In this document: piece by piece, positions 44,443 to 55,000 of the stretch
How the letters are laid out: every line of letters begins with the position of its first letter
Numbering within the stretch: the stretch's first letter is position 1
Assembly: GCF_003480435.1 (NCBI RefSeq)
Contig: NZ_QUJB01000015.1
Span: 1 to 64,000, forward strand
DNA: 64,000 nt
Reading direction: 5' to 3'
Source: Clostridium sp. AM30-24
GTDB lineage: Bacteria; Bacillota; Clostridia; Lachnospirales; Lachnospiraceae
The notes under the pieces: generated by a model
The model's database searches: none
Seen by the model: only the letters and a program-made list of their open reading frames with translations
Told to the model about the DNA's origin: nothing
Translations under genes and position numbers: made by a program

Positions 44443-44916
44443 GTGAAAAAGAACGGGAATGGTGGTTTTGTCATGGCGGAAGTGCTGATGACAGTCATGC
44501 TTCTCATGATCATTGGAACGCTGCTGTTTTCCTCCGCGTCCAGAAGCTATGCACGGGCAGAGCGGAATGCCGCGAAAACGCAGGCGAGGCTGGCTGCGGA
44601 GACGGCAGTGCAGGTTCTCGCGGAAAAGATCCTGAGGGAAGAGCCATCAGAGCTTATCGAAGAACTTGTCTCGGAACGCGGTCTTCCGAAAACAGATGGT
44701 GTGATCTGGGCGGATACCGGTGACGAAAAGCCGGAAGCGATTGAAATGACAGTGTCATCTTTCTGGAATGCGGACGGTTCCGGTCTGGTTCTGCATGCGG
44801 AATGTTCGGTAGGAGATCAAGAAGAAAGTGCGTCGATGATTCTGAAAAGGGAGAGGTTGTCCGTGTATACACCATCCAATGCGGGGCGGGAAGAGGAAAC
44901 GGAGGATGAGCCATGA
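44443..44916 (+). CDS. Pilin-like protein 1
   Basis: 157 residues starting at GTG 44443 after CAGG. The class III signal reads KKNGNGG|FVMAE: cleavage before F, with Glu at mature position 5, followed by a hydrophobic helix (VLMTVMLLMIIGTLLF). The rest is an acidic globular domain with a Glu-rich end. The prepilin peptidase in the same operon should process it. It could be a minor pilin. It overlaps the next gene by four bases. Confidence 0.78.
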   Translation: MKKNGNGGFVMAEVLMTVMLLMIIGTLLFSSASRSYARAERNAAKTQARLAAETAVQVLAEKILREEPSELIEELVSERGLPKTDGVIWADTGDEKPEAIEMTVSSFWNADGSGLVLHAECSVGDQEESASMILKRERLSVYTPSNAGREEETEDEP

Positions 44917-45266
44917 GGAAGAGAACGAAACGTTTTTTGGACCATGATGGCATGACATTAGTGGAAGTGATGGCGGCATTTTTTATTCTGATGCTGGCGT
45001 CAAAGGCTGTTTTCTCCTGTGTTTCCGGATATTCCCAGGTAATTCAGAGGAGCCGGGAACTCGCCGCGGCGGCAGTCAGTTTAGAACGTGCGGCGGGAAA
45101 TGCGGAGTATGGAACTGCCGCAGAGATCCATCTGGAGATTGGCGGGGAAGAATTTGTAGAACCAGGATATTGCATGAAAGTAACGGAGAGCAACAGTGTC
45201 CGTTCTGTTTCAGGTTTTTGGCTCAAAGAGACAGCAATGGAGGAGCGTTTGGCGGATGAAGAATAA
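44913..45266 (+). CDS. Pilin-like protein 2
   Basis: 117 residues with the prepilin motif DHDG|MTLVEVMAAFFILM (Glu5 present; the mature start is Met rather than Phe). A small polar head follows the helix, with CMKVTESNSVRSVSGFW near the end. A four-base overlap with the previous gene and an 11-base overlap with the next indicate coordinated translation. Likely a minor pilin that helps start the filament. Confidence 0.75.
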   Translation: MRKRTKRFLDHDGMTLVEVMAAFFILMLASKAVFSCVSGYSQVIQRSRELAAAAVSLERAAGNAEYGTAAEIHLEIGGEEFVEPGYCMKVTESNSVRSVSGFWLKETAMEERLADEE

Positions 45267-45672
45267 ACGAGGCGGCTTCACTCTGGTGGAAGTCATGACG
45301 GTGGTCCTGCTGTTTGGACTGCTTTTACTTCTGATTTTTCCGATGAGACGGATGCTTTTCAGGGTTTTAGAACGGGCAGAGGAGCAGGAACACGCGGAAA
45401 TGGTCGGAGATGCCGTCTTCCGGTATGTGACAGACGGGCTGCAGACAGGTTCGATCCGACGGGAAGATATAGAAAATATTTCTCTGGATAAGTTCGGTGA
45501 GAATGATCTGGTGCCGGAAATTTCCATAGAGGATGCGGGTGGATACCGGATGTTCTTCAGGGTCCATGTGTCCGATGGCGAACGGATTCTCTATGAGAGG
45601 GCAGGAAATATTTTGTATCCCGGTGATGCCGGGGAGGCAGTTTACACGGACGGAAACGCCATGAGAGAATAG
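45256..45672 (+). CDS. Pilin-like protein 3 (major-pilin features)
   Basis: 138 residues. Prepilin motif KRGG|FTLVEVMTVVLL with Glu5, and a helix that reaches Pro at mature position 22 (LLLLLIFPM), a feature of major pilins and GspG/ComGC-like proteins. Of the three pilin-like genes this is the best candidate for the main filament subunit, though the head (about 100 residues) lacks a recognisable GspG calcium site. ATG 45256 follows GGAGGAG. Confidence 0.78.
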   Translation: MKNKRGGFTLVEVMTVVLLFGLLLLLIFPMRRMLFRVLERAEEQEHAEMVGDAVFRYVTDGLQTGSIRREDIENISLDKFGENDLVPEISIEDAGGYRMFFRVHVSDGERILYERAGNILYPGDAGEAVYTDGNAMRE

Positions 45673-45690
45673 ATGTAAGGGGAGATCGAG

Positions 45691-46923
45691 ATGCTGCTTG
45701 CGATAGGCGGAGACGGAAAGAAAGGAAACAGGGAGAAGATTCCGGAAAATATGGGGCAGATGGGAAAAGAAGTGGAGTCCGCGGTAAAAATTCTTGAAGA
45801 ACTTCTGATGCTGGGATATCGGGAAAATGCCAGCGATATTCACATGGAACCGTGGGAGGACCGGTTTGTGATCCGCATGAGGATCGACGGAATGTTGACA
45901 AAACTCCGGGAGTTCGATCCGTCCATGCATCAGCCGCTCGTGACCAGAGCAAAGGTCATCAGTGGAATGGATATTGCCAAAAAGAGAGTTCCGCAGGACG
46001 GACATTTCCGGGAAACGATCAGTGGAATCCGTCTGGACATGAGGACCAGTGTGATCCCGACGATTTTCGGGGAAAAGATGGTGCTGAGATTTCTGGATAC
46101 GAAGACAGAGATCGATAATCGTGAGATGTTCGGTATGAGTGCCGGGAATTATGGGAAGATGATGCAGATCCTTAAGAGTCCCGGCGGAATTTTATATCTT
46201 ACAGGACCGACAGGATGCGGAAAGACTACCACGCTCTATATGATTCTGGAATATCTCGCAAAACAGCCGGTAAATATCGTGACCATTGAGGATCCTGTGG
46301 AGCGGTATCTTCCCGGAATCAGCCAGATGCAGGTGAACGAACAGGCGGGGCTTACGTTTGAATCGGGACTACGCTCTGTTTTGAGACAGGATCCCGATAT
46401 CATCATGGTCGGCGAGACGAGAGATCCTGAGACCGCAAAAATCAGTGTCCGTGCGGCGATCACCGGTCATCTGGTGCTCTCGACCCTGCACACGAAAAGC
46501 GCGGCAGGCGGGATCACGAGAATGGCAGACATGGGTGTTGAGCCATATCTCACAGCGGACAGTTTATGCGGAATGGCGGCGCAGAGACTGGTGAGAAAGG
46601 TGTGTTCGAACTGCGCGGAAACAGTGGAACTTACGGATAAAGAACAGGAACTGCTTGGAAGAAAGATCCGGAGCACAAGACGCGGCCGTGGATGTGAATT
46701 TTGCCGGAATACAGGATACAGAGGAAGAACGGCAGTCCATGAGATCTTTGTGATGGATCGGGAGTTGAAGAAAATGACAGTGGAAAACCGGCCGGAATGG
46801 GAGATCGAGGATTATGTGGTGAAAACACAGGGGATGCGGACCATGCGGGAAGAACTGGCAGATCTTGTGTGTGACGGCGTGATCTCGATGGAGGAGTTTT
46901 TGCGGACGGTGGAGACGTGGTAA
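45691..46923 (+). CDS. Type IV filament assembly ATPase (GspE/PilB/ComGA)
   Basis: 410-residue secretion ATPase. Walker A GPTGCGKT is at 172-179. The Asp box (IVTIEDPVERYLPG), Walker B (DPDIIMVGETRDPETA) and His box (ITGHLVLSTLHT) are all present. The four-Cys zinc motif (CSNC...CEFC) is typical of assembly ATPases and missing from the retraction ATPase PilT. The N1 domain that binds GspL/PilM is missing, like ComGA, agreeing with the absence of such partners. It closes the operon and is followed by a terminator. Confidence 0.9.
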   Translation: MLLAIGGDGKKGNREKIPENMGQMGKEVESAVKILEELLMLGYRENASDIHMEPWEDRFVIRMRIDGMLTKLREFDPSMHQPLVTRAKVISGMDIAKKRVPQDGHFRETISGIRLDMRTSVIPTIFGEKMVLRFLDTKTEIDNREMFGMSAGNYGKMMQILKSPGGILYLTGPTGCGKTTTLYMILEYLAKQPVNIVTIEDPVERYLPGISQMQVNEQAGLTFESGLRSVLRQDPDIIMVGETRDPETAKISVRAAITGHLVLSTLHTKSAAGGITRMADMGVEPYLTADSLCGMAAQRLVRKVCSNCAETVELTDKEQELLGRKIRSTRRGRGCEFCRNTGYRGRTAVHEIFVMDRELKKMTVENRPEWEIEDYVVKTQGMRTMREELADLVCDGVISMEEFLRTVETW

Positions 46924-46955
46924 GGCAGTAGAATAAAAAAGAAAGAGTCTGGTCG

Positions 46956-46990
46956 AAAGGCAGGGTGTGCGCGGCATGCCCTGCCTTTTT
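46956..46990 (+). terminator. Terminator of the filament operon
   Basis: AAAGGCAGGG (46956-46965) pairs with CCCTGCCTTT (46979-46988) around a GC-rich 13 nt loop; the T run continues to 46990. It lies 33 nt after the gspE stop. Confidence 0.88.
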
Positions 46991-47016
46991 GACATCGAAA
47001 ACTGCTTATAAATAAT
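46989..47016 (+). promoter_or_regulatory. Promoter of the surface-protein operon
   Basis: A perfect TTGACA (46989-46994), a 16 nt spacer and AATAAT (47011-47016). The -35 box begins in the T tract of the preceding terminator, so one unit ends where the next begins. Confidence 0.65.
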
Positions 47017-47022
47017 GTCCTT

Positions 47023-47303
47023 ATCGGTACCGGTGACAAAATGTTCTGGCAAAAATGACGAAAATCAAAAAATATTTTCGTGATACTGACTAAATAAGAG
47101 GGCTGTTGTTTTACGGATCCGATATGGATTACAGGGATACCCTGTGATATAGTTATGGGCATACAGAGGGACAAACCGAACGGGGAGTTCCAGTCAAATC
47201 ATAATAGGTCTTTTTGAAGTCTTAAAAATCTTTGAAAGCAGGTCTATGATCTGCTTTATCGAAAAGCTGCCGGCGGCTTTAGCCGGAACATCCAGGAGGA
47301 AAA
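47023..47303 (+). other. Long untranslated leader of the surface-protein operon
   Basis: From the promoter above, about 280 nt precede the first gene. It contains the palindromes CAGGG-ATA-CCCTG, AAAGCAG/CTGCTTT and CCGGC/GCCGG just before the AGGAGG site. I see no cyclic-di-GMP riboswitch core (neither GEMM nor class II). The length suggests post-transcriptional control of unknown kind. Confidence 0.45.
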
Positions 47304-48368
47304 ATGAATCGAAAAAGAGTGGCAAAGTGGCTCGCTGCTGCCGGTTCTTTTGCTGTACTTACAAGCTGCCGGGGAGAAGTGATTCCCTATGCAGCGGAGA
47401 AAACGGCGGAGCTTTCAGTAGCAGTACCGGTGATACTGCGGGACCGGGAATCGGGCAGGAGGTTTTTGATGGAAGCGGTATCTGCCGCAGACCGGGGAGA
47501 AAGACAGGAGCTCACGGTAACGGGAAAGGATGGCGTGTTCGATACACTGGCGATTGCGCAGATGTTCCCCGAGGTGATCAATATTTCAAAATTGGATCTT
47601 GGGACAAGGAGCGTAAACGGAGAATTACTTACGGATTGCCGGATCGGATTTGAGTGGCGGGGGCGTGCGCCGGATATAGAGGAAGATGCGGTCCCGGGAG
47701 TTGGTGATAGGTTTGGAGCTGAGGAAGACCGGGCTGGGTGGCAGACCGGAGATGTGCTCATGCGGGAAATTGCGGGAAAAGTCTGCCGGTTTTGCTGTGT
47801 GGATGATGATTATCAGGATGGCAGCGGAAGATATGGGAAACGTGCGCTGTTTCTGGCAGAATGTGTGATCCGGTCCGATGTGGAAAGTACGGATGAAGAA
47901 AAGATCCTGATCCCGTTTGGGCAAGACAATAATTACAAGAGATCGCGGGTGCGGGAATGGCTGGAGAAACAGTCGGAGACTGCCGCATCGGATGCGTCTT
48001 TTGTATACACGGGAGTTCTGACAGCATATAGGGGGACAACCGGGGCCGGTGATTTCACACAGACCCGGCTGGATGGTCTTGAAAGCTATCTGCTTCCATA
48101 TCAGGACTGTAGGGACCGTTTCTTTCTTTTGTCTTTGGAGGAGGCGTACCGGTACAGGGAGAAAATCTGGAATCTGGAGGGAATGGGAAGTTCCTATAGC
48201 CGGGGATTCTGGCTTCGGACACCGGCATGCGAGCTGGATGAGAGAGGGAATTTTGTATATGGAAACAGGGAATATGTTGCAGATCTGGAAAAAGGATGCT
48301 TCAGACAGGCAGATGTGTCAGATACCGGAATAGGAATCTGTCCGGCATTTTGCCTGCCACAGGCATAG
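47304..48368 (+). CDS. Lipoprotein with a DUF6273-like C-terminal domain
   Basis: 354 residues with a signal peptide and lipobox LTSC, so probably lipid-anchored outside the cell. From about residue 200 on, KILIPFGQDNNYKRSRVREWL and GFWLRTPACE...GICPAF fit the WLR(S/T)P...G-x-RPAF plan of DUF6273 domains in Firmicutes surface proteins. The N-terminal half is unassigned. It opens the operon of large surface proteins, 14 nt before the next gene, and follows AGGAGG. Function unknown; a role in adhesion or filament attachment is only inference from context. Confidence 0.75.
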   Translation: MNRKRVAKWLAAAGSFAVLTSCRGEVIPYAAEKTAELSVAVPVILRDRESGRRFLMEAVSAADRGERQELTVTGKDGVFDTLAIAQMFPEVINISKLDLGTRSVNGELLTDCRIGFEWRGRAPDIEEDAVPGVGDRFGAEEDRAGWQTGDVLMREIAGKVCRFCCVDDDYQDGSGRYGKRALFLAECVIRSDVESTDEEKILIPFGQDNNYKRSRVREWLEKQSETAASDASFVYTGVLTAYRGTTGAGDFTQTRLDGLESYLLPYQDCRDRFFLLSLEEAYRYREKIWNLEGMGSSYSRGFWLRTPACELDERGNFVYGNREYVADLEKGCFRQADVSDTGIGICPAFCLPQA

Positions 48369-48382
48369 AGGGGAGAAAAGAA

Positions 48383-51300
48383 ATGAAAAAGAGCAGGAAA
48401 AATAAGTGCGGAAAGAGTCAGATGATGTTGGCAGGGTTAGGACTCTGTATGGCGCTTGGAACGCCGGTAAGAGGAATGGCAGTTTTGAGAAGTGTGGAGA
48501 CAGCAGCGGAACAAACGGCAACAGCGTCGGATGCTTCGGAAAAGATGGCTGCATTCGCTATGGCTGAGGATATCTGGGGTTTTGATGTGGGGGATATGAG
48601 CTTTCTAAGCGGAAGATATGGAGACGGGACAAAGGAAAAACCGTACCAGATCACTACAAAAGAGCATCTGATCGGACTCGCGGCACTGGCGTCCATGGGG
48701 ATGGAAGTCGGAAGCGGAGAGGGAACATATCCCGGAAATTATAAGGGTGTCTGGTTTGAGCTTGGAAAAAATATCGATCTCGGGGGAATGAACTGGATCC
48801 CGATCGGATTTTACCGTACCGAAGCGGATATGCGGGCGGGAAAAGTATCGCCGTTTGAGGGACATTTTGATGGAAATGGAAAGACGGTATCCAACTTCCG
48901 TATGTACCAGCCATCCTGGGACTTTGGTGGACTGTTCGGCGTGGTGGAGAATGCGGAGATCACGGATCTTAAGGTAAAGCCGGGACATGTGATCACGGTG
49001 AAGGAAAATGGGGGAATTCTCGCAGGCCGCGCAAAGCATTCGGTGATCCGGAATGTGACAGTTAATGGCACGCTCAGGACTACAGGTACTGCCGGAGGCG
49101 TGATTGCGGATGTTCTGGAGGATTCTGTTGTAGAGAACTGTGTTTCTGATCATGTGGCCATTGATACGGGACAGGGAAAAGAAATATTTGCCGGAGGAAT
49201 TGCCGGGCGGGCTGCGGAGTCCCTGATTGCGGACTGCGAAGTGAATACCGGGGACAACTTAAGTGCCAGAATCCAGGGCGGTGGTTACGTAGGCGGAATC
49301 GTGGGATTTCAGAATTCCACGGATATTTTTAATACGCATGTGATGGGAACGATCGGAGGAAGTGGATCCCAGTCCATAGGCGGTATCACCGGAAAATATG
49401 CTTCCGGCAAGCTAAAGCTCGCGCGGTTTGAGGGAAGGATTGCCTCTTCCGGGCTTGGAAGCGCGGCGCGCGAGGGAACATTCATCGGAACCCATGATAC
49501 CGGATTCCATTTCCGGTATGGTATGGAGGACGGAGCGGATGTGGCATACCTGTTTGCGGATACGGAGGAGAAGATTGCAGCCGGTGTCTGTGGTTCCGGT
49601 GTCCCGGATGACAACCGGTTTACCTATGATGCCCATATTGGTTTCTGGAACAAAGGCGATAATTTTTACACGTTGGTGCAGGGACAGAACACGAAAAAAG
49701 AGGATGAAGTTTATTTTTATGAGGAGCTTGAGAACGGTGTCCTACATGTCGTGGATACCGAGGATGCAGCGAGACAGGATCTCTATACCCCGGATCACTT
49801 TGCACCGAATTCCGTAGGGCGCCCGGTGCAGGGATACCTGTTGTCGGTTCTTCAGGTGGATACAGCAGCAAATTCGGAGAATTTCTATGACGTTGCGGTA
49901 CTGACGGCGAGAGGTCCGTCTGTCTACAGCAAGGAATTTCACAAGGCATACCGGGGCGCGGTGGCTGCCGGGGATACAGTGACGGTCCTCACAGCTCCGA
50001 AGAACACGGAGACAGAGAAATTCCAGATGGATGGAGTGCCGACATATACGGATTCTTTGGGACGGAGAAGAAAGATGACCTATCAGAAGGGAGGTTCCTA
50101 TCAGTTTGTGATGCCGGAACATGACACGGAGGTAGCGGCTGTCTATAAAAAGGTGGCGGCCGGTGTGCGGGTAGAGCCTCAGGAGTTCGGCTTCCGGGTC
50201 ATTGAGGAGCGGACCGGAGACCGGATGAATCCATCGATCACTACAGAAGTGCGGGATACAGCAGGAAAGCTTCTGGCAAGATACTTAAACGGAAAGCTGG
50301 AGATGGGGACGAAAGTTCAGGACGTTAAGATCCAGGCGGTGGTCGATAAGAATAACGATGTCGATGATGAAGCAGTGAGATGGAGTGTGGATGACGATGA
50401 GCTGATCCTCTTAAAGAAAAATGACGACGAGGATGAGTCTGGATATACGAAAAAGAGCGCATCCATCGAGCTGAACCTGAATGCTGGATTCTTTAAGGAT
50501 ATTGTGGAGAAAGCGGAGGCAGAACAGGCGAAGAAACAGTACCGATATCCGATCGAGGACACGGTCTATGGCGATGGGACACTGGGCGGACTTGCGGTTT
50601 TGACAGCGAAGACGAGACCGGCATCCAGTTTTGAGGAGAAGTCTGTGACTGCAAATTGCAGAATTCCGGTGACGTTCCAGATCAAGGACCGGACGAAGAT
50701 CGCGGCGGAAGGGGCAGCTCTCGATAAGACAGCTTTGAATTTTACGGTGACGAGAATCCTGACTGGAGACCGGAAAAAACCGCAGGAGACGATCACGGTA
50801 TCGGCACCTCAGATTCTGTCAGGATCCTTTACACCGGACTATTTCGATAAAAAAGATATCAGCTGGACTGTTGGCGATCACACCATGATTCAGGTGGATG
50901 CCGGCTTTGTGGAAGAGGGGATCGCGGATGGCGATTACCGGAACGCGAAGGTGACTGCTAAAAAGGATACGAGATGGATTCTGAATCTTATGGAGGCGGA
51001 TGACGCGGCCCATGCGGAGCATATTTATGAGAAACGGACAGGTCATGGAGTGCGGAGTACAGAAGTAGTCATGGCGGCAAAGGATTCCCTTGGAAATATT
51101 CAATCGGCGGCCTGCAGCGTGAAAGTGGATTTTGTGACGGATGACCGGACTGTGGTAATGCCGGAAGAGATCAGGGTAGATCAGGAAGAACTGACGTATG
51201 ACCTGACACTTACGAAAACGGGATCAAAATATGATCCAACGATCACATGGCAGGGAACAGAAGGTCAGAAGCTTGCAGCGGAACTGATCCCGGCGGAGGC

Positions 51301-52078
51301 GTTAAAGGGAAATGGGGAAGGCAGCTTTGGACTTATCTGGAGAGCAAAAAACGGAGCCGTAAAGATAGAAAACGGGGTAGCAGAGGTGGATACCGGAGCG
51401 GTCTGGATTGCGGAAGCAATGAAAAAATATCCCTATATGGCGGAATATGAGGATGAGATCACGGTCCGTGCCGGGAATGTGGAAAAAAAGATTCCGGTGA
51501 AATTAAAGTTCAAGCAGGTGGATAAGACCTGGTCCGGCGGTTCCGGCAGACATTCTTCGGGAGGCGGAAGCACAGGAAGTGTACTGAAAAAGCCGCAGAA
51601 TGTATGGGAACAGCCGAAAGGCAGTATCACCGGGGAGTGGAGAAAACAGGAGGATGGAAGCTGGAAGTTTGTTTCCAGCGGAAGAATGTATGCCAATGAG
51701 TGGGCATGGATCTACAATCCGTACGCCAAAGAGGAGCAGGAAAAGGCTTCGTGGTTCCATTTTGCAGATGACGGCAGGATGGATACCGGGTGGTTTCTCG
51801 ATGAAAAGGATGGAGGCTGGTATTATCTCCAGAAAATCAGCGATGGAAGTCAGGGAAGGATGCAGAAGGGCTGGCTGAAAGACGGAGAGAAGTGGTATTT
51901 CTTCGGACCAAGCGGAAGAATGACCAGAGGCTGGAACTGGATCAATGGAAGGTGTTACTATATGGATCAGAAAAATGGTTATATGCTGGCGGACTGTGTA
52001 ACTCCGGATGGATATACGGTGGATAAAACAGGAGCCTGGTGCGTCGATGGAATCGTTCAGATGATTGGAAAAAAATAA
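48383..52078 (+). CDS. Secreted GLUG-repeat and cell-wall-binding-repeat protein
   Basis: 1231 residues. A signal peptide (about 1-33) is followed by a beta-helix-like region (about 60-340) with GLUG-type repeats (GGLFGVVENAEITDL, GGIAGRAAESLIADC, GGIVGFQNSTDIFNT). Three related beta-sandwich modules begin near residues 594, 779 and 931, each with a TGDR/K-xx-P motif. The end (about 1076-1231) holds cell-wall-binding repeats (GWLKDGEKWYFFGPSGRM, GRCYYMDQKNGYML), a non-covalent wall anchor. ATG 48383 follows GGGGAGAAAAG. It is likely a surface adhesin or matrix protein working with the next gene's product. Confidence 0.82.
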   Translation: MKKSRKNKCGKSQMMLAGLGLCMALGTPVRGMAVLRSVETAAEQTATASDASEKMAAFAMAEDIWGFDVGDMSFLSGRYGDGTKEKPYQITTKEHLIGLAALASMGMEVGSGEGTYPGNYKGVWFELGKNIDLGGMNWIPIGFYRTEADMRAGKVSPFEGHFDGNGKTVSNFRMYQPSWDFGGLFGVVENAEITDLKVKPGHVITVKENGGILAGRAKHSVIRNVTVNGTLRTTGTAGGVIADVLEDSVVENCVSDHVAIDTGQGKEIFAGGIAGRAAESLIADCEVNTGDNLSARIQGGGYVGGIVGFQNSTDIFNTHVMGTIGGSGSQSIGGITGKYASGKLKLARFEGRIASSGLGSAAREGTFIGTHDTGFHFRYGMEDGADVAYLFADTEEKIAAGVCGSGVPDDNRFTYDAHIGFWNKGDNFYTLVQGQNTKKEDEVYFYEELENGVLHVVDTEDAARQDLYTPDHFAPNSVGRPVQGYLLSVLQVDTAANSENFYDVAVLTARGPSVYSKEFHKAYRGAVAAGDTVTVLTAPKNTETEKFQMDGVPTYTDSLGRRRKMTYQKGGSYQFVMPEHDTEVAAVYKKVAAGVRVEPQEFGFRVIEERTGDRMNPSITTEVRDTAGKLLARYLNGKLEMGTKVQDVKIQAVVDKNNDVDDEAVRWSVDDDELILLKKNDDEDESGYTKKSASIELNLNAGFFKDIVEKAEAEQAKKQYRYPIEDTVYGDGTLGGLAVLTAKTRPASSFEEKSVTANCRIPVTFQIKDRTKIAAEGAALDKTALNFTVTRILTGDRKKPQETITVSAPQILSGSFTPDYFDKKDISWTVGDHTMIQVDAGFVEEGIADGDYRNAKVTAKKDTRWILNLMEADDAAHAEHIYEKRTGHGVRSTEVVMAAKDSLGNIQSAACSVKVDFVTDDRTVVMPEEIRVDQEELTYDLTLTKTGSKYDPTITWQGTEGQKLAAELIPAEALKGNGEGSFGLIWRAKNGAVKIENGVAEVDTGAVWIAEAMKKYPYMAEYEDEITVRAGNVEKKIPVKLKFKQVDKTWSGGSGRHSSGGGSTGSVLKKPQNVWEQPKGSITGEWRKQEDGSWKFVSSGRMYANEWAWIYNPYAKEEQEKASWFHFADDGRMDTGWFLDEKDGGWYYLQKISDGSQGRMQKGWLKDGEKWYFFGPSGRMTRGWNWINGRCYYMDQKNGYMLADCVTPDGYTVDKTGAWCVDGIVQMIGKK

Positions 52079-52093
52079 TGGCGGGGGATCAGT

Positions 52094-55000
52094 ATGGAAG
52101 AAAAGAAACAAAAGCGTATACTGGCTGGATTGCTGGCAGTGATCATGATAATCACGGGAGTGGGAGTTCCACTCCCGTTCCCGTCTGAGGCATCTGATAT
52201 ATGGCCGCAGAAATCGACGGCCCCATTCTTTTGCCTGGATGGCGGGAAAGGATGGAAAAAAGTAGACCGGTACGATATGTATAAGTTCGATACGATGCCA
52301 TCTCCTCTTACGGAAACTCAGGCAAAACGGTTATTCTGGGCATATCCGGATAACTGGTCTGCGCTGAAGAATGCGGCAAAACAGTTTGACCCGGAACTTT
52401 ACGCTGAGATTGCATCGACGACTTCCAGTGCCAATATCGTAAAATATGTGAAGGACGATGCAGGAACAAAATTTGCCTGGGTAGCTGATAACCGGGAGAT
52501 TGAAGATCGGGCAATTGCAGTTATGGAACAGGCATCATCCGCAGGAATGGCATCAGGAAAAGAAGCGCCGGACGCGATCCGGGAAGCGACTTCGGAAGAT
52601 ACGGCAGTGCCATTTCAGGTACTGCCTTTTTCCGATGGTCCCGGTGCATTAGATACGGAATTTGTGTTGGGAAAGGAGTTCATACGGGATATTGCGAAAA
52701 TTGAGCCTCAGAGTGTGTGGGATAATGGTTCTACAGGGGGAAATGTGGGCTGGCTTGATGCGTCGCAGGATAAGAATATAGCTAAATCGGTGATGGGAGA
52801 AAATCTGTATGAGGTAACCTGGGGTGGTGATGCGATCAGGATCCACAACAATGGTTCAGCGATTGCGAACGAGAATGCTGTGGGCAGCATGATGTCAGAG
52901 GAAGAAAGATATAACAAGACAATGGTACGCTATAAGATCACGATGAGAAGTGATTCCGGCTGGTACACAGAGGGAAGCTGGAATCCGGAATATCTTCATG
53001 AATGGATGGATTTTAAAGCATGTATCAATGCGCCCAATCATCAACGGCTTTATAAAGCAGATATGAGAATCATTCCTTCAGATATGGTATTTTATCTGGT
53101 GATCAGTCAGGATGGGGAAGAAAGCTGGGATCATCCGGAATATGGAGTTGAGACCCCTGAGCTGGAATTTAATATATACCGGCATAAAGAAATTTTTTCA
53201 GCAGATTATAATGTGCGGCTTGTAAAACAGGATGACGAGACCGGAATGCCATTAAAGGGAAGCCAGTTTTATCTCTATGAGAGGTTTGAGGATGGAGACA
53301 AGATCTCAAAGGCAGATGGGGAGAGGAAGCTGACGGAAAAAAATTTAAGCTTTCGTCCATGGAGCGGATTTCAGGTGTTCTCAGAGGGAACGACGAACGA
53401 AAAAGGAGAGATCACGTATAAAGATGCTAGAAAATATACATACGAAAAGACATACTGTGATGGACATGCCATACCGTCATGGGCCAGCATGCCGGATGAC
53501 CGGGGAGATGGAGATGTCGGAAATGAAGATGGGGAAAAAACGGATGCCTATGAGGAAGCGGCAGAACAGACGAGAGACAACAACCGGGCAGCGGCAAAAC
53601 AGTGGCTGGAACTGGTGGAAGCCTGTGAGGCAGAGGCGGAGGGCGGCTGTCATTTTCACTGGTTTGCTGATGAGAGTGCTTATGATGAGGTGCAGGAGGT
53701 ATTAGAATGTGGGGAAGCAGAAGGGAGGAACCGGGAAAGTAACGGAAACGAGCGAAAAATTCGTGCTGCATCGGAAGAAGCCTTTGGAAAATCCGGATGC
53801 AGGGCAGATTGCGAGGATACATATCAGAAGTTTATCAGACTGCGGTTTACCTATACCTGGAAGGAGATTCAGGCAAGAAACGGATATATCCTTCATGACC
53901 TGCATCGGGATGATATCCCGGTAGAGATGATTATGACAGATTCTTCCCAGGCAGGGGCAAATGCAGAAAAAATATCCGGAAGCAGCCGTGATATCGCGGA
54001 AAATATCTGGTATTCAGGAAACGGTAAGACAGGTGAAAGTACTGTTTCGGAAAGAAAGATACCGAGGGTGAAAAGCTCGTTGGGAACAATTGTGAGAGGA
54101 ACGTCGTCCGATGCGGAGGCAGATGTTAAGGATGCAGCGGTTAAAACAACGGCATCCAATGCAGAAAAGAAAAGTTTGTTTCAGCGATTTTACGACTGGT
54201 TTGCGGAAAGAAGTCTGGATGAGGATGACGATAACGACGAAGAAGCCGATGGATGGGGAGAATATAAAGGCACCGGGGACTTTGAGGAGATTTTAGCAGA
54301 CGCAAAGGTGGACGGGATCCGGCATCTGGATTGCGGGGATCCTGAAAAATATTCGCATTGCAATGGAGCAGAAAATTGCAAAGATGCCTGGCATGTGTAT
54401 GACCACAGGACTGAGGGAAGGATCCATATCACAAAAAAAGACCTGGATCTTTTTAGAAGAGAAAACGAGAAATATTTGTCTTACGGGGATACGGAAGGAG
54501 ACGGAACACTTCAGGGAGCCGTCTATGGACTTTTTGCGGCGGAAGACATTGTTCATCCGGACGCGGAGATGGCAGAAAACGGAGTTTTAACACATACCGG
54601 TATTGTCTATAAGGAGCATGATCTGGTGGCGGCTGCGACAACCGATCAGGATGGAAATGCTGATTTTCTGTGTTATACGGAAGCGCCGGGAATGGAGTAC
54701 GATTATACGGCCGGGAAGATCAGAAAAAGAACGGATATCATCTGGAATGGACCGGAAAATCTGTATCAGGAGAATATGGAGAAGAACGGAAACTGTTGGA
54801 TCGGAAGACCGCTGATTCTTGGAAAATATTATATAAAAGAGCTTTCCAGAAGTGAAGGATATGAGCTTTCCGTAAATGGGCTGGATCAGGAGATGACCAA
54901 CCGGGGCACAGGCTTTGATACACCGATATCTGTGACAGATGCGAGTGGAACAGCGGTGGTTGCAATGACCGAACTCGCGGCGGCGATGGAGGGAGATGAC

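Noticed and set aside
47023..47303. Cyclic-di-GMP riboswitch before the adhesin operon
   Set aside because: Expected for filament and adhesin genes, but neither the GEMM-I core blocks nor the class II pseudoknot elements are there.
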